From NCBI GenBank assembly GCA_038123275.1, contig JAYORG010000006.1:17495-81494 (forward strand): a stretch of 64,000 nucleotides of DNA, given 5' to 3'. The notes below the pieces were generated by a model. It was given only the letters and a program-made list of their open reading frames with translations. It was not told where the DNA came from and searched no databases. The stretch comes from CAJQHT01 sp038123275. Lineage in GTDB: Bacteria > Pseudomonadota > Alphaproteobacteria > Rickettsiales > UBA1997. Below, piece by piece: positions 26,262-35,630 of the stretch (the first letter of the stretch is position 1; each line of letters opens with the position of its first letter). Both the position numbers and the translations under genes were made by a program.

Positions 26262-27320
26262 TTATGGAAGAGTCACCGAATTTTGAGATGCTGTTAAAGA
26301 TGATACAGATGAAGAGCTCATTGATAATGGCGGAATAATAATATCTAATAGATTTTCAGTATCTTTAGATTTTAAAACATCATAATGTTTTTCTTTTATG
26401 ATATTGCATAACGTCACGAATAAATCCTTATTGCTCTCTTTTAAATCAGCAATGTGGCTCATAATCTTTTTACCACCAACATCCGTGTTAATTAATAGCT
26501 CACTATTAGTTAAATTTAATAATAATACTGGCAATAGATTAGCAACGACATTATTATTTGAATGCCTTAAATAATGATTAAATAAAGTTGTATTTTTTGG
26601 CAATAATATTGTTGAAGATCTTCCTGGTCCATTATTTTTCTCATATGTCCTACTTGTCAAAGTAAAACAATCATCAGCAAATTGAGGATTAATACTTAAA
26701 AACTGCCCTAACAAATCAGGATCCATAATATGCCTTGCTGGAAACGTAGAACTTCTAATACCACCTATTAAAGATTGATATAAAGTAGTATTTACTTTAT
26801 TACTACTCTTACTGTCCTTACCGTCACAAAATTGAGGGTTATGCCCAAAAAAACATGATAAAGAATTTATTAAAAATTCTTTGCTATGATGTGTATATTT
26901 ATTTATATTAGAACAATATTTAACAGCTATTTTAACAGTATTTATAACCGCTTCTTCAATTGTAGGCATGTCTCTTGAAGACCCAAAGACACGACCATGT
27001 TTTTTTAGAAAAACAATAAATGAGTTATAAAATTGATCTCTTTTAATTGTTAAGTCATCTTCTGCACTATAATCCAATTTATCATTATCTTGAAGCGTTA
27101 CATCTTGTTGTGTTTGAATTATAATATTACTTCTTAAGAAATCTTGAAATTGATAACGATTTATCGCACCAATGCTTCTTTTATGTAGTAAAGATGGCAA
27201 TAATTTTAAATGAGGAGAAATTGATAAATAATCCAAATAATCTCTAAGATTTTGAAATAATTGCCATTCTAATTTTGATAGCATTTTTAAAGCTGCTTTT
27301 TGCTCTAATTGTTTTGACAT
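26262..27320 (-). CDS. Hypothetical protein, first gene of an effector-like pair
   Basis: A 352-residue protein that I do not recognise. It is mostly helical in composition with no signal peptide or membrane span. Noticeable parts are the N-terminal LEWQLFQNLRDYLDYLS, a Leu-rich helix pair ANLLPVLLLNLTNSELLI near residue 260, and a Ser-rich tail (MSSSSVSSLTASQNS). It could be a partner, chaperone or immunity protein for the deaminase-like protein encoded 73 bases downstream. The layout resembles the plus-strand pair at 49141-51437 (also Ser/Gln-rich tails), although I cannot show homology by eye. Confidence 0.55.
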   Translation of the reverse strand: MSKQLEQKAALKMLSKLEWQLFQNLRDYLDYLSISPHLKLLPSLLHKRSIGAINRYQFQDFLRSNIIIQTQQDVTLQDNDKLDYSAEDDLTIKRDQFYNSFIVFLKKHGRVFGSSRDMPTIEEAVINTVKIAVKYCSNINKYTHHSKEFLINSLSCFFGHNPQFCDGKDSKSSNKVNTTLYQSLIGGIRSSTFPARHIMDPDLLGQFLSINPQFADDCFTLTSRTYEKNNGPGRSSTILLPKNTTLFNHYLRHSNNNVVANLLPVLLLNLTNSELLINTDVGGKKIMSHIADLKESNKDLFVTLCNIIKEKHYDVLKSKDTENLLDIIIPPLSMSSSSVSSLTASQNSVTLP

Positions 27321-27382
27321 TAATTTTTAGTAAAAATTTATCTAAGTTTAGTGGTAATAATTTTATACACTTAATTCTTTCT

Positions 27383-27451
27383 TAGAACCTGTCATAAGTA
27401 TTTTTGAATATCAGATTTTCTTATGTTTAGAAAGACTTATGACAGGTTCTA
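27383..27451. repeat. Inverted repeat between divergent genes
   Basis: TAGAACCTGTCATAAGT (27383-27399) is matched exactly by its complement at 27435-27451, 17 of 17, around a 35-base loop. An imperfect extension (CTTTCTT with AAGAAAG) lengthens the stem. It lies between the starts of the minus-strand 352-residue gene and plus-strand fabF, so it is not a terminator; a palindromic repeat or regulatory site is possible. The rest of 27321-27616 shows only AT-rich spacer with a repeated GATTGACTATTTAGAAATTA-like motif. Confidence 0.7.
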
Positions 27452-27616
27452 AAATAAAAAGAAAGTACTTTCTTGTTTTTTCATCCAAGATGGATATCAT
27501 TATTTTTATATTTATAAATAGTATTTTTTAATAAATCTTGATTATTTAGAAATTATTAATAGATTGACTATTTAGAAATTAGAGCATTTTTTAAATAATA
27601 ATCTAAAAATTATAAA

Positions 27617-28879
27617 ATGAAAAATAGAAGAGTTGTTATTACTGGGATAGGCCTAGTTAGTCCACTTGGTAATAATGTTGCAAATAGCTGGGAAAAATTA
27701 ACTAAAGGCGAATCTGGTCTTGGTAAAATTGATTTATTTGATGCTAGTGATGTTACTTGTAAAATTGCTGGACAAGTTAATTGCGGTGAAGGTGACAATG
27801 AATTTAATGTTAATAATTTTATTGACCAAAAAGAACAAAAGAAAATAGATCGCTTTATTGGATTTGCTGTTGGTGCTGCTGATGAAGCTGTTAAAGATTC
27901 GGGATGGGTAGCAAATAGCGAAGAGGATAAATTTAGAACTGGCGTAATGATTGGTTCTGGAATTGGTGGCCTGCCTGCAATTGAAAGCACATCAATATCC
28001 ATGGAAAATAGAGGGCCAAAGAGAATTAGTCCCTTTTTTATTCCTGCTAGTTTAATTAATTTAGCTTCGGGACATGTTTCAATTAAACATGGATTTATGG
28101 GACCTAATCACTCAGTTGTTACAGCTTGTGCAACGGGAAGCCATGCCATTGGAGATTCAGCTCGTATTATTGCTTATGGAGATGCTGATGTAATGGTATG
28201 TGGTGGAACAGAAGCTACAATATGTAAAGTTGGAGTCGGAGGGTTTGCAGCTCTAAGAGCTCTTTCAACTAATTTTAACGATGATCCAACTAAAGGATCA
28301 AGACCTTGGGATAAAGACCGTGATGGTTTTGTAATGGGTGAAGGTTCTGGAATATTAGTATTAGAAGAATATGAACATGCTAAAAAAAGAGGTGCAAAAA
28401 TTTATGGTGAAGTTGCTGGATATGGTCTATCTGGAGATGCTTATCACATAACTGCCCCTGAAAGTGAAGGAAGAGGAGCGGTAAGAGCTATGAAAATGGC
28501 CTTAAATGATGCTGAATCTAACCCTGAAGAAGTTGATTATGTTAATGCTCATGGAACATCCACTCCTTTGGGTGATGAAATTGAAGTAAAAGGCATTAAG
28601 AAAGTGTTTAAAGATCATTCCTATAAACTCTCAATGTCTTCAACAAAATCTTCAATAGGACATCTACTTGGAGCCGCTGGTAGTGTTGAAGCTATATTTA
28701 GCACTTTAGCAATTAGGGATAATATTGCACCCCCTACTTTAAACCTAGAAAACCCTTCTGATGGATGCGATATTGATTTAGTACCAAATAAAGCCAAAGA
28801 AAAAACTATAAATACTGTAATGTCTAACTCTTTTGGATTTGGTGGAACCAATGCTTGCCTAATTATAAAAAGAGTCTAA
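27617..28879 (+). CDS. fabF: Beta-ketoacyl-ACP synthase II
   Basis: Elongating condensing enzyme of type II fatty acid synthesis. The 420-residue protein begins with RRVVITGIGLVSPLGNN and has the active-site Cys in SVVTACATGSHAIGDS near residue 172, both catalytic histidines (VNAHGTSTPLGD near 313, STKSSIGHLLGAAG near 350) and the final SNSFGFGGTNACLI. mltG follows after 10 bases, as in many proteobacteria where acpP-fabF-mltG form a cluster; acpP is not in front of it here. Confidence 0.97.
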   Translation: MKNRRVVITGIGLVSPLGNNVANSWEKLTKGESGLGKIDLFDASDVTCKIAGQVNCGEGDNEFNVNNFIDQKEQKKIDRFIGFAVGAADEAVKDSGWVANSEEDKFRTGVMIGSGIGGLPAIESTSISMENRGPKRISPFFIPASLINLASGHVSIKHGFMGPNHSVVTACATGSHAIGDSARIIAYGDADVMVCGGTEATICKVGVGGFAALRALSTNFNDDPTKGSRPWDKDRDGFVMGEGSGILVLEEYEHAKKRGAKIYGEVAGYGLSGDAYHITAPESEGRGAVRAMKMALNDAESNPEEVDYVNAHGTSTPLGDEIEVKGIKKVFKDHSYKLSMSSTKSSIGHLLGAAGSVEAIFSTLAIRDNIAPPTLNLENPSDGCDIDLVPNKAKEKTINTVMSNSFGFGGTNACLIIKRV

Positions 28880-28889
28880 AAAGTTTTTA

Positions 28890-29906
28890 ATGATAAAAAA
28901 AGTAATATTTAACATTTCTGCTATTTTCTCGGTTTTGGTGCTGGCATTTCTGATTTTTGTATTTTCATTAATCATGTATTTCAATGCCCCTAATCTTTAT
29001 CATGATAATGATAAGAAATTTATCATTGATAGCGGCCTAACATTTAGAGAAGTTGTTGAAAAACTACATGAAGAAAAAATAATTAGAAGCCCTACTGCCT
29101 TTCTTTATGTTGCTCAAATTGTTAAAGGTTATAATCCAAAAGTGCGCTATGGTGAGTATTTTTTTGAAAAAAATATCTCCTACTATAAAATAATGCATAA
29201 AATTAATAAGGGTTATGTTTCTTTTAGAAAAATCACTATTGCTGAAGGACTTTCAACTAATTCTGCCTTGCAAATTATTAATAATTCCTACGGTCTAATA
29301 GGAGAAGACATAACAAATGTTAGTGAAGGAGAATTAATGCCAGAAACTTACTTTTACTCATATAATGATACAAAAAGTGCTACCATTAAGAGAATGAAGC
29401 TTGCCATGAAAAAGGCAATTGATGAATTATGGGAAAATAGAGACACATCAATACCAATCAAAACCAAGGAAGATGCTATCAAATTAGCTTCTATTGTTGA
29501 AAAAGAAACAGCTCTTCCGTCTGAAAGACCACAAATTGCCTCTGTTTTTGTCAATAGGCTTAGAAAAAGAATGAGGCTACAATCTGATCCAACTATTATA
29601 TACTCCTTTACCAAAGGTGACACTAGCTTAGAAAGAAAAATTAGAAAAAAAGATATTCTTAATAAATCTGAATTTAATACCTACTATATTTACGGATTAC
29701 CACCAACTCCTATTTGTAACCCGGGAATTGACTCTATTAAAGCTGTACTTAATCCTCCTAAAACAGAATATTTATATTTTGTAGCATCTGGCAAAGGTGG
29801 TCACAAATTTTCTACTAATTTAGCACAACATAATCGATATGTTAGGCAATACCTTAAACATATTAGAGAGAGAAAATTAACTAGAAATTTATCTAAACAA
29901 GAATAA
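28890..29906 (+). CDS. mltG: Endolytic murein transglycosylase MltG
   Basis: Inner-membrane lytic transglycosylase (YceG family) that cleaves nascent peptidoglycan strands. One N-terminal membrane segment (about residues 5-30), a LysM-like region, then the catalytic domain with SIVEKETALPSERPQIASVF near residue 202 holding the catalytic Glu, MRLQSDPTIIY and the late GLPPTPICNPGIDSIKAVLN. Length 338 is standard. It shows that the cell still makes peptidoglycan. A short AT-rich hairpin (AATAAGG...CCTTATT, about 29917-29962) follows the gene. Confidence 0.96.
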   Translation: MIKKVIFNISAIFSVLVLAFLIFVFSLIMYFNAPNLYHDNDKKFIIDSGLTFREVVEKLHEEKIIRSPTAFLYVAQIVKGYNPKVRYGEYFFEKNISYYKIMHKINKGYVSFRKITIAEGLSTNSALQIINNSYGLIGEDITNVSEGELMPETYFYSYNDTKSATIKRMKLAMKKAIDELWENRDTSIPIKTKEDAIKLASIVEKETALPSERPQIASVFVNRLRKRMRLQSDPTIIYSFTKGDTSLERKIRKKDILNKSEFNTYYIYGLPPTPICNPGIDSIKAVLNPPKTEYLYFVASGKGGHKFSTNLAQHNRYVRQYLKHIRERKLTRNLSKQE

Positions 29907-30010
29907 ATTGAAACAATAAGGTAATTAAACTAGTAATTACTAACTTTTACTCTATCCTTATTACATAATTAACCACTTAAACTTAGTATTAACATAAAAC
30001 TGACTAAACA

Positions 30011-30877
30011 ATGAAGAAGAAATTAAAAAATATTCAAAATAAAGAAAGTACTAAAATAATAGCTAGTTTTTTTGCTGGAATTATTATTACATTATTAGCC
30101 TGTTCACTGATTAATAAAAATAAAATGGCCATTGATGTTAGTGTAGACAAACAAGATACCAATGAATTGGTGGCAAAAATAAATAATGAAAAAATATATG
30201 CTTCTCAAATAAATGAAAAGTTAGTTAAAATTAATCCAAAATTAACACTGCAAAACTTAAATTCGGAAGATAAAGAACTTTTAATTAAAGAAGTTTTTGT
30301 CCAAAGAAAAATTTGGAAAAATGCTTTAAAAAATAAATCCTACAAAAAATACAGTCCAGCTTTAAGAAATTTTGCCATTGAGGAAACTAAAAATAATTAC
30401 TTAGATACAGCAGCAGAAAAGCAAGTTACTGATAAGCAAGTAAAAAATAAATATTTAACCTTAGTTGAAAGCCTAAAAGGTAAGAAGGAATATTTAATAA
30501 GCCATATTTTAACTAAAAATAAAAGCAATATCAATAAAGCACGCAATAATTTAAATAAAAATTCTTTTGCTGATACAGCGAAGAAATTTTCTATTGATAA
30601 TAATAGTTCTAAAAATGGTGGAGATCTTGGCTATATAGTTGAAGGATCCACAATTGAACAATTTGAAAACCAAATTAAAAAATTAAAAAAGAATGGTATT
30701 TCTAAACCTTTCAAAACTGATCTTGGTTGGCATATTGTGCAATTAAAAGACTCAAGAGAAGCTGTTCCAGCTGAGTATGAAGTTGTCAAAGAAAGAATTA
30801 GATCATCTTTGGTAGCTGATACCAGAAAATCACTTGTTCTTGATTTAATAAAGGACGCTAAAATAGAAATTTTCTAG
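30011..30877 (+). CDS. Parvulin-type peptidyl-prolyl isomerase, membrane anchored
   Basis: A 288-residue periplasmic foldase of the SurA/PrsA/PpiC type. An N-terminal hydrophobic segment (about 18-38, IIASFFAGIIITLLAC) anchors or exports it; a short Cys after it could be a lipobox. The PpiC rotamase domain runs about 155-250: LISHILTKNKSNINKA, DTAKKFSIDNNSSKNGGDLG, KPFKTDLGWHIVQLKDSR. The SurA-like helical part comes before it. It would help fold outer-membrane proteins such as LptD, also encoded in this window. Confidence 0.87.
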   Translation: MKKKLKNIQNKESTKIIASFFAGIIITLLACSLINKNKMAIDVSVDKQDTNELVAKINNEKIYASQINEKLVKINPKLTLQNLNSEDKELLIKEVFVQRKIWKNALKNKSYKKYSPALRNFAIEETKNNYLDTAAEKQVTDKQVKNKYLTLVESLKGKKEYLISHILTKNKSNINKARNNLNKNSFADTAKKFSIDNNSSKNGGDLGYIVEGSTIEQFENQIKKLKKNGISKPFKTDLGWHIVQLKDSREAVPAEYEVVKERIRSSLVADTRKSLVLDLIKDAKIEIF

Positions 30878-30888
30878 ATCACCTTATA

Positions 30889-30916
30889 CCAAGATTCATA
30901 TATATATGAATCTTGG
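30889..30916. terminator. Perfect palindrome after the parvulin gene
   Basis: A 28-base perfect palindrome, CCAAGATTCATATA followed directly by its complement. It lies 11 bases after the stop codon of the parvulin gene and before the next gene. No T-run follows, so it is an atypical terminator or a small palindromic repeat. Confidence 0.5.
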
Positions 30917-30939
30917 CACTAGCTATCTGAACGTGATAA

Positions 30940-31791
30940 ATGATGAAAATACACATTGAAAAAACTTTGAGAAAATTATTCTTTGTATTTTTTATTTTTT
31001 TGCAATCATGCAATAGCATTCCTAAAATTAATACCAATTGCAATAAAATTGATCAAGAGGTATCTAAGCGTTACTCGCTATTTAAGGACCTAAATCAAAT
31101 TGAAATTCAAAAAAGATCCGGAGTTAATGTTCCTAGCTACTCTAAATTGAAAGATTTAAGTGTTTTTTCACAAATAGTTAATTCTGTAAAAAAAGCTAAA
31201 TTAAATTCAAAATTAATTGCTGTTGACTTAAGAAATTACAATTCTGTTAACCTTGGAAATATTGTAATTTCTAATATTAAAAGTGATCTCTCTTTAAATT
31301 TATTCTTAAAAACCTCCAAATATTCTCAAGGATTTTTTGCTCTTATTAACTTTGGACAAGATAAAATTACCATAATGAGTCCGGATAAACCTAAACACTT
31401 TGATAAAGTCCAAATTAATCGCTCTGATTTACAAGATGTAGAATTAGTTTTTAATTTAAAGAATAGTAATGAGATTTTGTCTAATATGAAATTTAGCAAA
31501 AATCAAAAAGTTTCTCTTTTAGCTAGAAATATCAAAAATCCATTCCGCCTTGATTTGAGAGAGTCTAGCAATGGTCAATTTAATTTAGGACAAAAATGGA
31601 TTATGTCAGTTTATGATATTTCTAAAAGTGAAATTAAAGGCGGAAAAAAAACCAGCGGTTATTATCTTTATGTTAATAATGACAATGTTAAAAATATTAA
31701 ATTACATAAATTTAATAAATCCAAAGTTGCATGCTACTCAAACTCTGGTGGCTTTAAATTTGAAGAAAACATCGATGATTCCCTACTTTAA
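30940..31791 (+). CDS. Putative lipoprotein of unknown function
   Basis: A 283-residue protein with an N-terminal hydrophobic segment (LFFVFFIFL) and a lipobox-like FLQSC, so probably an envelope lipoprotein. The mature part looks beta-rich with no motif I can name. It ends 3 bases before the ATG of mfd, in the same direction, so both may share a transcript. Confidence 0.65.
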   Translation: MMKIHIEKTLRKLFFVFFIFLQSCNSIPKINTNCNKIDQEVSKRYSLFKDLNQIEIQKRSGVNVPSYSKLKDLSVFSQIVNSVKKAKLNSKLIAVDLRNYNSVNLGNIVISNIKSDLSLNLFLKTSKYSQGFFALINFGQDKITIMSPDKPKHFDKVQINRSDLQDVELVFNLKNSNEILSNMKFSKNQKVSLLARNIKNPFRLDLRESSNGQFNLGQKWIMSVYDISKSEIKGGKKTSGYYLYVNNDNVKNIKLHKFNKSKVACYSNSGGFKFEENIDDSLL

Positions 31792-31794
31792 ATA

Positions 31795-34700
31795 ATGGAT
31801 TACAAAACAAAATTAAATAATATTATTAACAATACAGACATCATTAAAATTAATGATGACAGCATATCTTATGCTTTGTGTGAAATAATAAATAGCTCTA
31901 ATAAGAAAGTTTTTTTACACATAACACAAAATGACTCACGAGCTTTGGATGTTAAGAATCAACTTGAATTCCTTTATCCAAATTTAAATATTTTAAGCTT
32001 TCCAGCTTGGGATTGTTTACCATACGATAGCTCTAGCCCTCAATTATCAATTGTATCTAATAGAATAGAAACATTAACATCTCTTAGCAGAAAAATTAAC
32101 CAAAAAACCTTAATAATCACCACAATTAATTCTGTTTTACAAAAAACTATTCCGTTAGAAAACGCAGGAACATCAGGGTTTTTACTAAAAGTTGGAGATA
32201 ACATAAGTTTAAATAACCTAACTGAAATTTTAATTAATAATGGCTATCTAAGAAGCCCAAATGCTGATAATATTGGCGAATTTGCTATTAGAGGTAGCAT
32301 TGTTGATATCATAATTCAAGACAAAGAAAGCCAAGAGGAAACTGGATACCGTCTTGATTTTTTTGGAGACAATATCGAGTCCATTAGAATATTTAATCCA
32401 CTTACTCAAATAAGCTCTAAAAAGGTTAATAAAATCAGCTTTTTACCAAGCAAAGAGATTATTTTAAATAGAGATTCTATTTCTAATTTTAAAAATAATT
32501 ATCGAAATTTATTTGGTATCAACAAAAATGATTCAATTTATGAAGGAGTTATTTCTGGTATAAATGTTGCCGGAATTGAACATTTTATGCCTCTTTTTTA
32601 CAATAATAAATTAAGTAGCATATTTGACTATTTAAAAAATCAAGACTGCCAAATTAGTTTAGAAAATACAACCACAAACCAAAAAGAAGAAAGGCTAAAA
32701 GAAATTAATCAATATTACCAAGCGCGCCTTGAAACAATAAAAGAAAGTGCTCTTGAAGGAAATATTTACAACCCTATTTTACCAGAAACCCTCTACTTAG
32801 ATGAAGCTAACTTAGAAAAATCTCTTAACCAAAATATGGTTATTAGGTTTGATAATTTTGAAACTAGCCATTTTAACCGCAATCTAGATCTTGAATTTAC
32901 ACCAATACCAAACTTCCTACTAGCTTCTAAAACATCGTATCAGACTACGTCTGATACTAATTCACGCCACGTTAGTGGCAGCCCACCTCGTGGGCACGCT
33001 GAAGATGAATCAAAGATTCATCATAAAACTAATAAAAGTCCCTTTGAATTAATGTGCAATTTTAATAAATCGTTGCTCCCAGAGCAACTATTTATTGCAT
33101 GTAATTCTTTAGGGTCAGCGCAACGCCTAGAAAAAATTTTATTAAACCATGAAATTGCTTCAAAAACAGTTAATTCAAGGAAAGAAGCTAAAGATTTAGG
33201 AAAAAATGTAATTGCCTTAATTGTACTACCAATACAAATTGGCTTTTATTGCAAAGATTTTGCCATTATTTCTGAAAATGTATTAATTGGAGAAAAGAAA
33301 AAAATCAAAAAAACCAAAAAATTAAGTTCAGCTCTAATTGGAGAATCTCTGGGAATAACTTTTGGAGAATTAATTGTACATCGCTATCATGGTATTGGGC
33401 GCTTTGAAGGTCTGCACAATATTTCAGCTGGCAATATTACTAACGACTTCCTAAAACTTTCTTATTTTGGTGGTGACAACCTCTTCTTACCGGTTGAAGA
33501 TATTAATCTAATTACTCGTTATGGAGCTGATAACCCTCTAATACAGCTTGATAAATTAGGCAGCTCTGCTTGGAAAAATCGCTCCGGTAAAATTAGAAAA
33601 AGAATTAAAGTAGCCGCTGAAGAACTAATAAAAATTGCCGCCTTAAGACATTCAAAAAAAGCCCCTATTCTCATTGCACCATATGGCGAATATGAAGAAT
33701 TTAAGGCTAAATTTGAATTTGTTGAAACACAAGACCAACTACAAGCAATTGAAGAAATAGAAGAAGATTTAAACAAAGGAGCACCAATGGATCGTCTAAT
33801 TTGTGGCGATGTTGGCTTTGGCAAAACTGAAGTTGCAATGAGAGCTGCCTTTATTGCAGCTAAAAATGAAAACAAACCTTACCAGGTAGCAATAATAACC
33901 CCAACTACCCTACTTTGTCGCCAGCACTACAATAATTTCATGCAAAGATTTGAAGGAACTGGATTAAAAATAGCCGCATTGTCGCGTATGATTACACCTT
34001 TAAGAGCAAAGGAAATTAAAAAAGACCTAGAAAATGGCAAAATTGACATCATCATTGGTACTCACTCTTTGCTACATAAAAATATTAAATTTAAAAATCT
34101 GGGTTTAGTTGTAATTGACGAAGAACAGCATTTTGGTGTAGCCCAAAAAGAAACATTAAAAAAATTCAAGAATGAAGTTCATATCTTAAACCTATCAGCA
34201 ACTCCAATACCAAGAACCCTACAAATGTCTTTAACCGGCGTTAAAGATTTAAGTTTAATTGCAACTCCACCTATTGATCGTATTGCTATTCGTAGCTTTG
34301 TTATGGATTATGACTCGGTTATTGTAAAAGAAGCAATATTGCGTGAATTTCATCGTGGAGGAAAAATATTCTTCGTAGTTCCACGTATTAAAGATTTAGA
34401 AGAAATTCATCCTAAATTAGAAAAACTAATTCCTGATATCAAAATTAGAACAGCTCATGGTCAAATGTCACCTTCAAGACTTGATAAGATAATGAACGAT
34501 TTCTATGACAATAAATTTCATCTTTTGCTTTCAACAACTATTATTGAATCTGGTATCGATATTAAAGATGCTAATACTATTATTATTCATAAATCACATA
34601 TGTTTGGCCTCTCTCAACTTTATCAATTAAGAGGAAGGGTTGGTAGAGGAAAAATTAGAGCCTATGCCTATTTAACCACACCACCAAAAAGAAAACTAAC

Positions 34701-35493
34701 CGATGCTTCAACAAAAAAACTACAAGTCATGCAAACATTAGATTCCCTAGGGGCAGGATTTAGTATTGCATCTCATGACATGGATATTAGGGGTAGTGGT
34801 AATATTTTAAGCGATGAACAATCTGGTCATATTAAAGAAACTGGAGTTGAGTTGTATCAAGATATGTTGAGTGAAGCCATTAGAGAATTGAGTTATGATA
34901 AGACGCAGAATATTTCGCATCAGCCTACGGCTAATGCTAATTCACGCCACACTAGTGGCGGCTCGCCTTGCAGGCACCCCTATTATAAGACGCAGTCTTA
35001 TCATAAATCCTCCGAAGATACTATGAATATTGGTGGTTGGCAGACTCAAATTAAACTTAAAATTTCTTTATTAATTCCTGAAGATTACATTAATGATTTG
35101 GGTTCAAGACTTAGTTTTTATAAAAGGATTGGTAATATTAAATCAATGGAAGAAAGGGAACAGCTAGCCATTGAAATTATTGATCGCTTTGGAAAAATGC
35201 CACAAGAAGTTAATGACCTACTAGAAATTGCCTATTTGAAATATCTATGTCAAAAATGCAATATCGAAAAGCTTGAATCTAAAAAAGACGGAATCTTAAT
35301 TACCTTTAAAGATAATCATTTTGACAATCCAGATAAATTACTAGAAATGGTCTTTAGTAGTAATAATAAAATAAAATTACAAACTCACCAATTGCTTTTC
35401 ATTAAAAAATTAAACAACAGCAAAGATAAGCTGGATTTTTCTCTAAATATTGTTAAAAAACTTTTGGAAATAAGTAAACCAATATCTTCCTAA
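31795..35493 (+). CDS. mfd: Transcription-repair coupling factor Mfd, with two in-frame palindromic insertions
   Basis: DNA translocase that removes stalled RNA polymerase and recruits UvrA. Domain order: UvrB-like module (about 1-330), RNA-polymerase interaction domain with ITFGELIVHRYHGIGRFEGL (near 523), helicase motor with Walker A CGDVGFGKTEVAMRAAF (near 669) and VIDEEQHFG (near 781), TRG region, and C-terminal D7 with RLSFYKRIGNIKSMEE. The protein has 1232 residues against about 1150 usually. The excess is explained by two palindromic elements translated in the same frame: residues about 381-411 (SYQTTSDTNSRHVSG...) between the UvrB-like module and the polymerase-binding domain, and about 1033-1071 (SHQPTANANSRHTSG...) in the loop before D7. 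Both sites are linkers, so the protein is probably functional. Confidence 0.97.
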   Translation: MDYKTKLNNIINNTDIIKINDDSISYALCEIINSSNKKVFLHITQNDSRALDVKNQLEFLYPNLNILSFPAWDCLPYDSSSPQLSIVSNRIETLTSLSRKINQKTLIITTINSVLQKTIPLENAGTSGFLLKVGDNISLNNLTEILINNGYLRSPNADNIGEFAIRGSIVDIIIQDKESQEETGYRLDFFGDNIESIRIFNPLTQISSKKVNKISFLPSKEIILNRDSISNFKNNYRNLFGINKNDSIYEGVISGINVAGIEHFMPLFYNNKLSSIFDYLKNQDCQISLENTTTNQKEERLKEINQYYQARLETIKESALEGNIYNPILPETLYLDEANLEKSLNQNMVIRFDNFETSHFNRNLDLEFTPIPNFLLASKTSYQTTSDTNSRHVSGSPPRGHAEDESKIHHKTNKSPFELMCNFNKSLLPEQLFIACNSLGSAQRLEKILLNHEIASKTVNSRKEAKDLGKNVIALIVLPIQIGFYCKDFAIISENVLIGEKKKIKKTKKLSSALIGESLGITFGELIVHRYHGIGRFEGLHNISAGNITNDFLKLSYFGGDNLFLPVEDINLITRYGADNPLIQLDKLGSSAWKNRSGKIRKRIKVAAEELIKIAALRHSKKAPILIAPYGEYEEFKAKFEFVETQDQLQAIEEIEEDLNKGAPMDRLICGDVGFGKTEVAMRAAFIAAKNENKPYQVAIITPTTLLCRQHYNNFMQRFEGTGLKIAALSRMITPLRAKEIKKDLENGKIDIIIGTHSLLHKNIKFKNLGLVVIDEEQHFGVAQKETLKKFKNEVHILNLSATPIPRTLQMSLTGVKDLSLIATPPIDRIAIRSFVMDYDSVIVKEAILREFHRGGKIFFVVPRIKDLEEIHPKLEKLIPDIKIRTAHGQMSPSRLDKIMNDFYDNKFHLLLSTTIIESGIDIKDANTIIIHKSHMFGLSQLYQLRGRVGRGKIRAYAYLTTPPKRKLTDASTKKLQVMQTLDSLGAGFSIASHDMDIRGSGNILSDEQSGHIKETGVELYQDMLSEAIRELSYDKTQNISHQPTANANSRHTSGGSPCRHPYYKTQSYHKSSEDTMNIGGWQTQIKLKISLLIPEDYINDLGSRLSFYKRIGNIKSMEEREQLAIEIIDRFGKMPQEVNDLLEIAYLKYLCQKCNIEKLESKKDGILITFKDNHFDNPDKLLEMVFSSNNKIKLQTHQLLFIKKLNNSKDKLDFSLNIVKKLLEISKPISS
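32935..33027 (+). repeat. In-frame palindromic element in mfd, copy 1
   Basis: About 93 bases in the same orientation as the gene: hairpin 1 CGTATCAGAC...GTCTGATA, core TAATTCACGCCAC followed by TTAGTGGC, GCCCACCTCGTGGGC hairpin, and last hairpin GATGAATC...GATTCATC ending in TCATAAA. TAAAAC occurs both just before (32928-32933) and at the end (33024-33029), 96 bases apart, which may be a target duplication and keeps the frame. It adds about 31 residues to Mfd. Confidence 0.85.
34893..35007 (+). repeat. In-frame palindromic element in mfd, copy 2
   Basis: About 115 bases, same orientation and same frame as copy 1 in this gene. Hairpin 1 is CGCATCAGCC...GGCTAATG, then CTAATTCACGCCAC, CTAGTGGC, GGCTCGCCTTGCAGGCACC, and the last hairpin ATAAGACGCAGTCTTAT ending in TCATAAA. 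An outer repeat TTATGATAAGACGCAG precedes hairpin 1. It encodes NANSRHTSGGSPCRHP where copy 1 encodes TNSRHVSGSPPRGH, so the two share sequence at DNA and peptide level. Confidence 0.85.
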
Positions 35494-35630
35494 AATAGAA
35501 TAAAATAAACATTATTTTCTCTAAATAGATAGGTATTAACCGGTTCATAAGTAAATCATATCAAACGTCAACTTAATAACAACTTGCAATTAAACGATAT
35601 TCAAAATATCATTTCTTGGTTATATTACCA

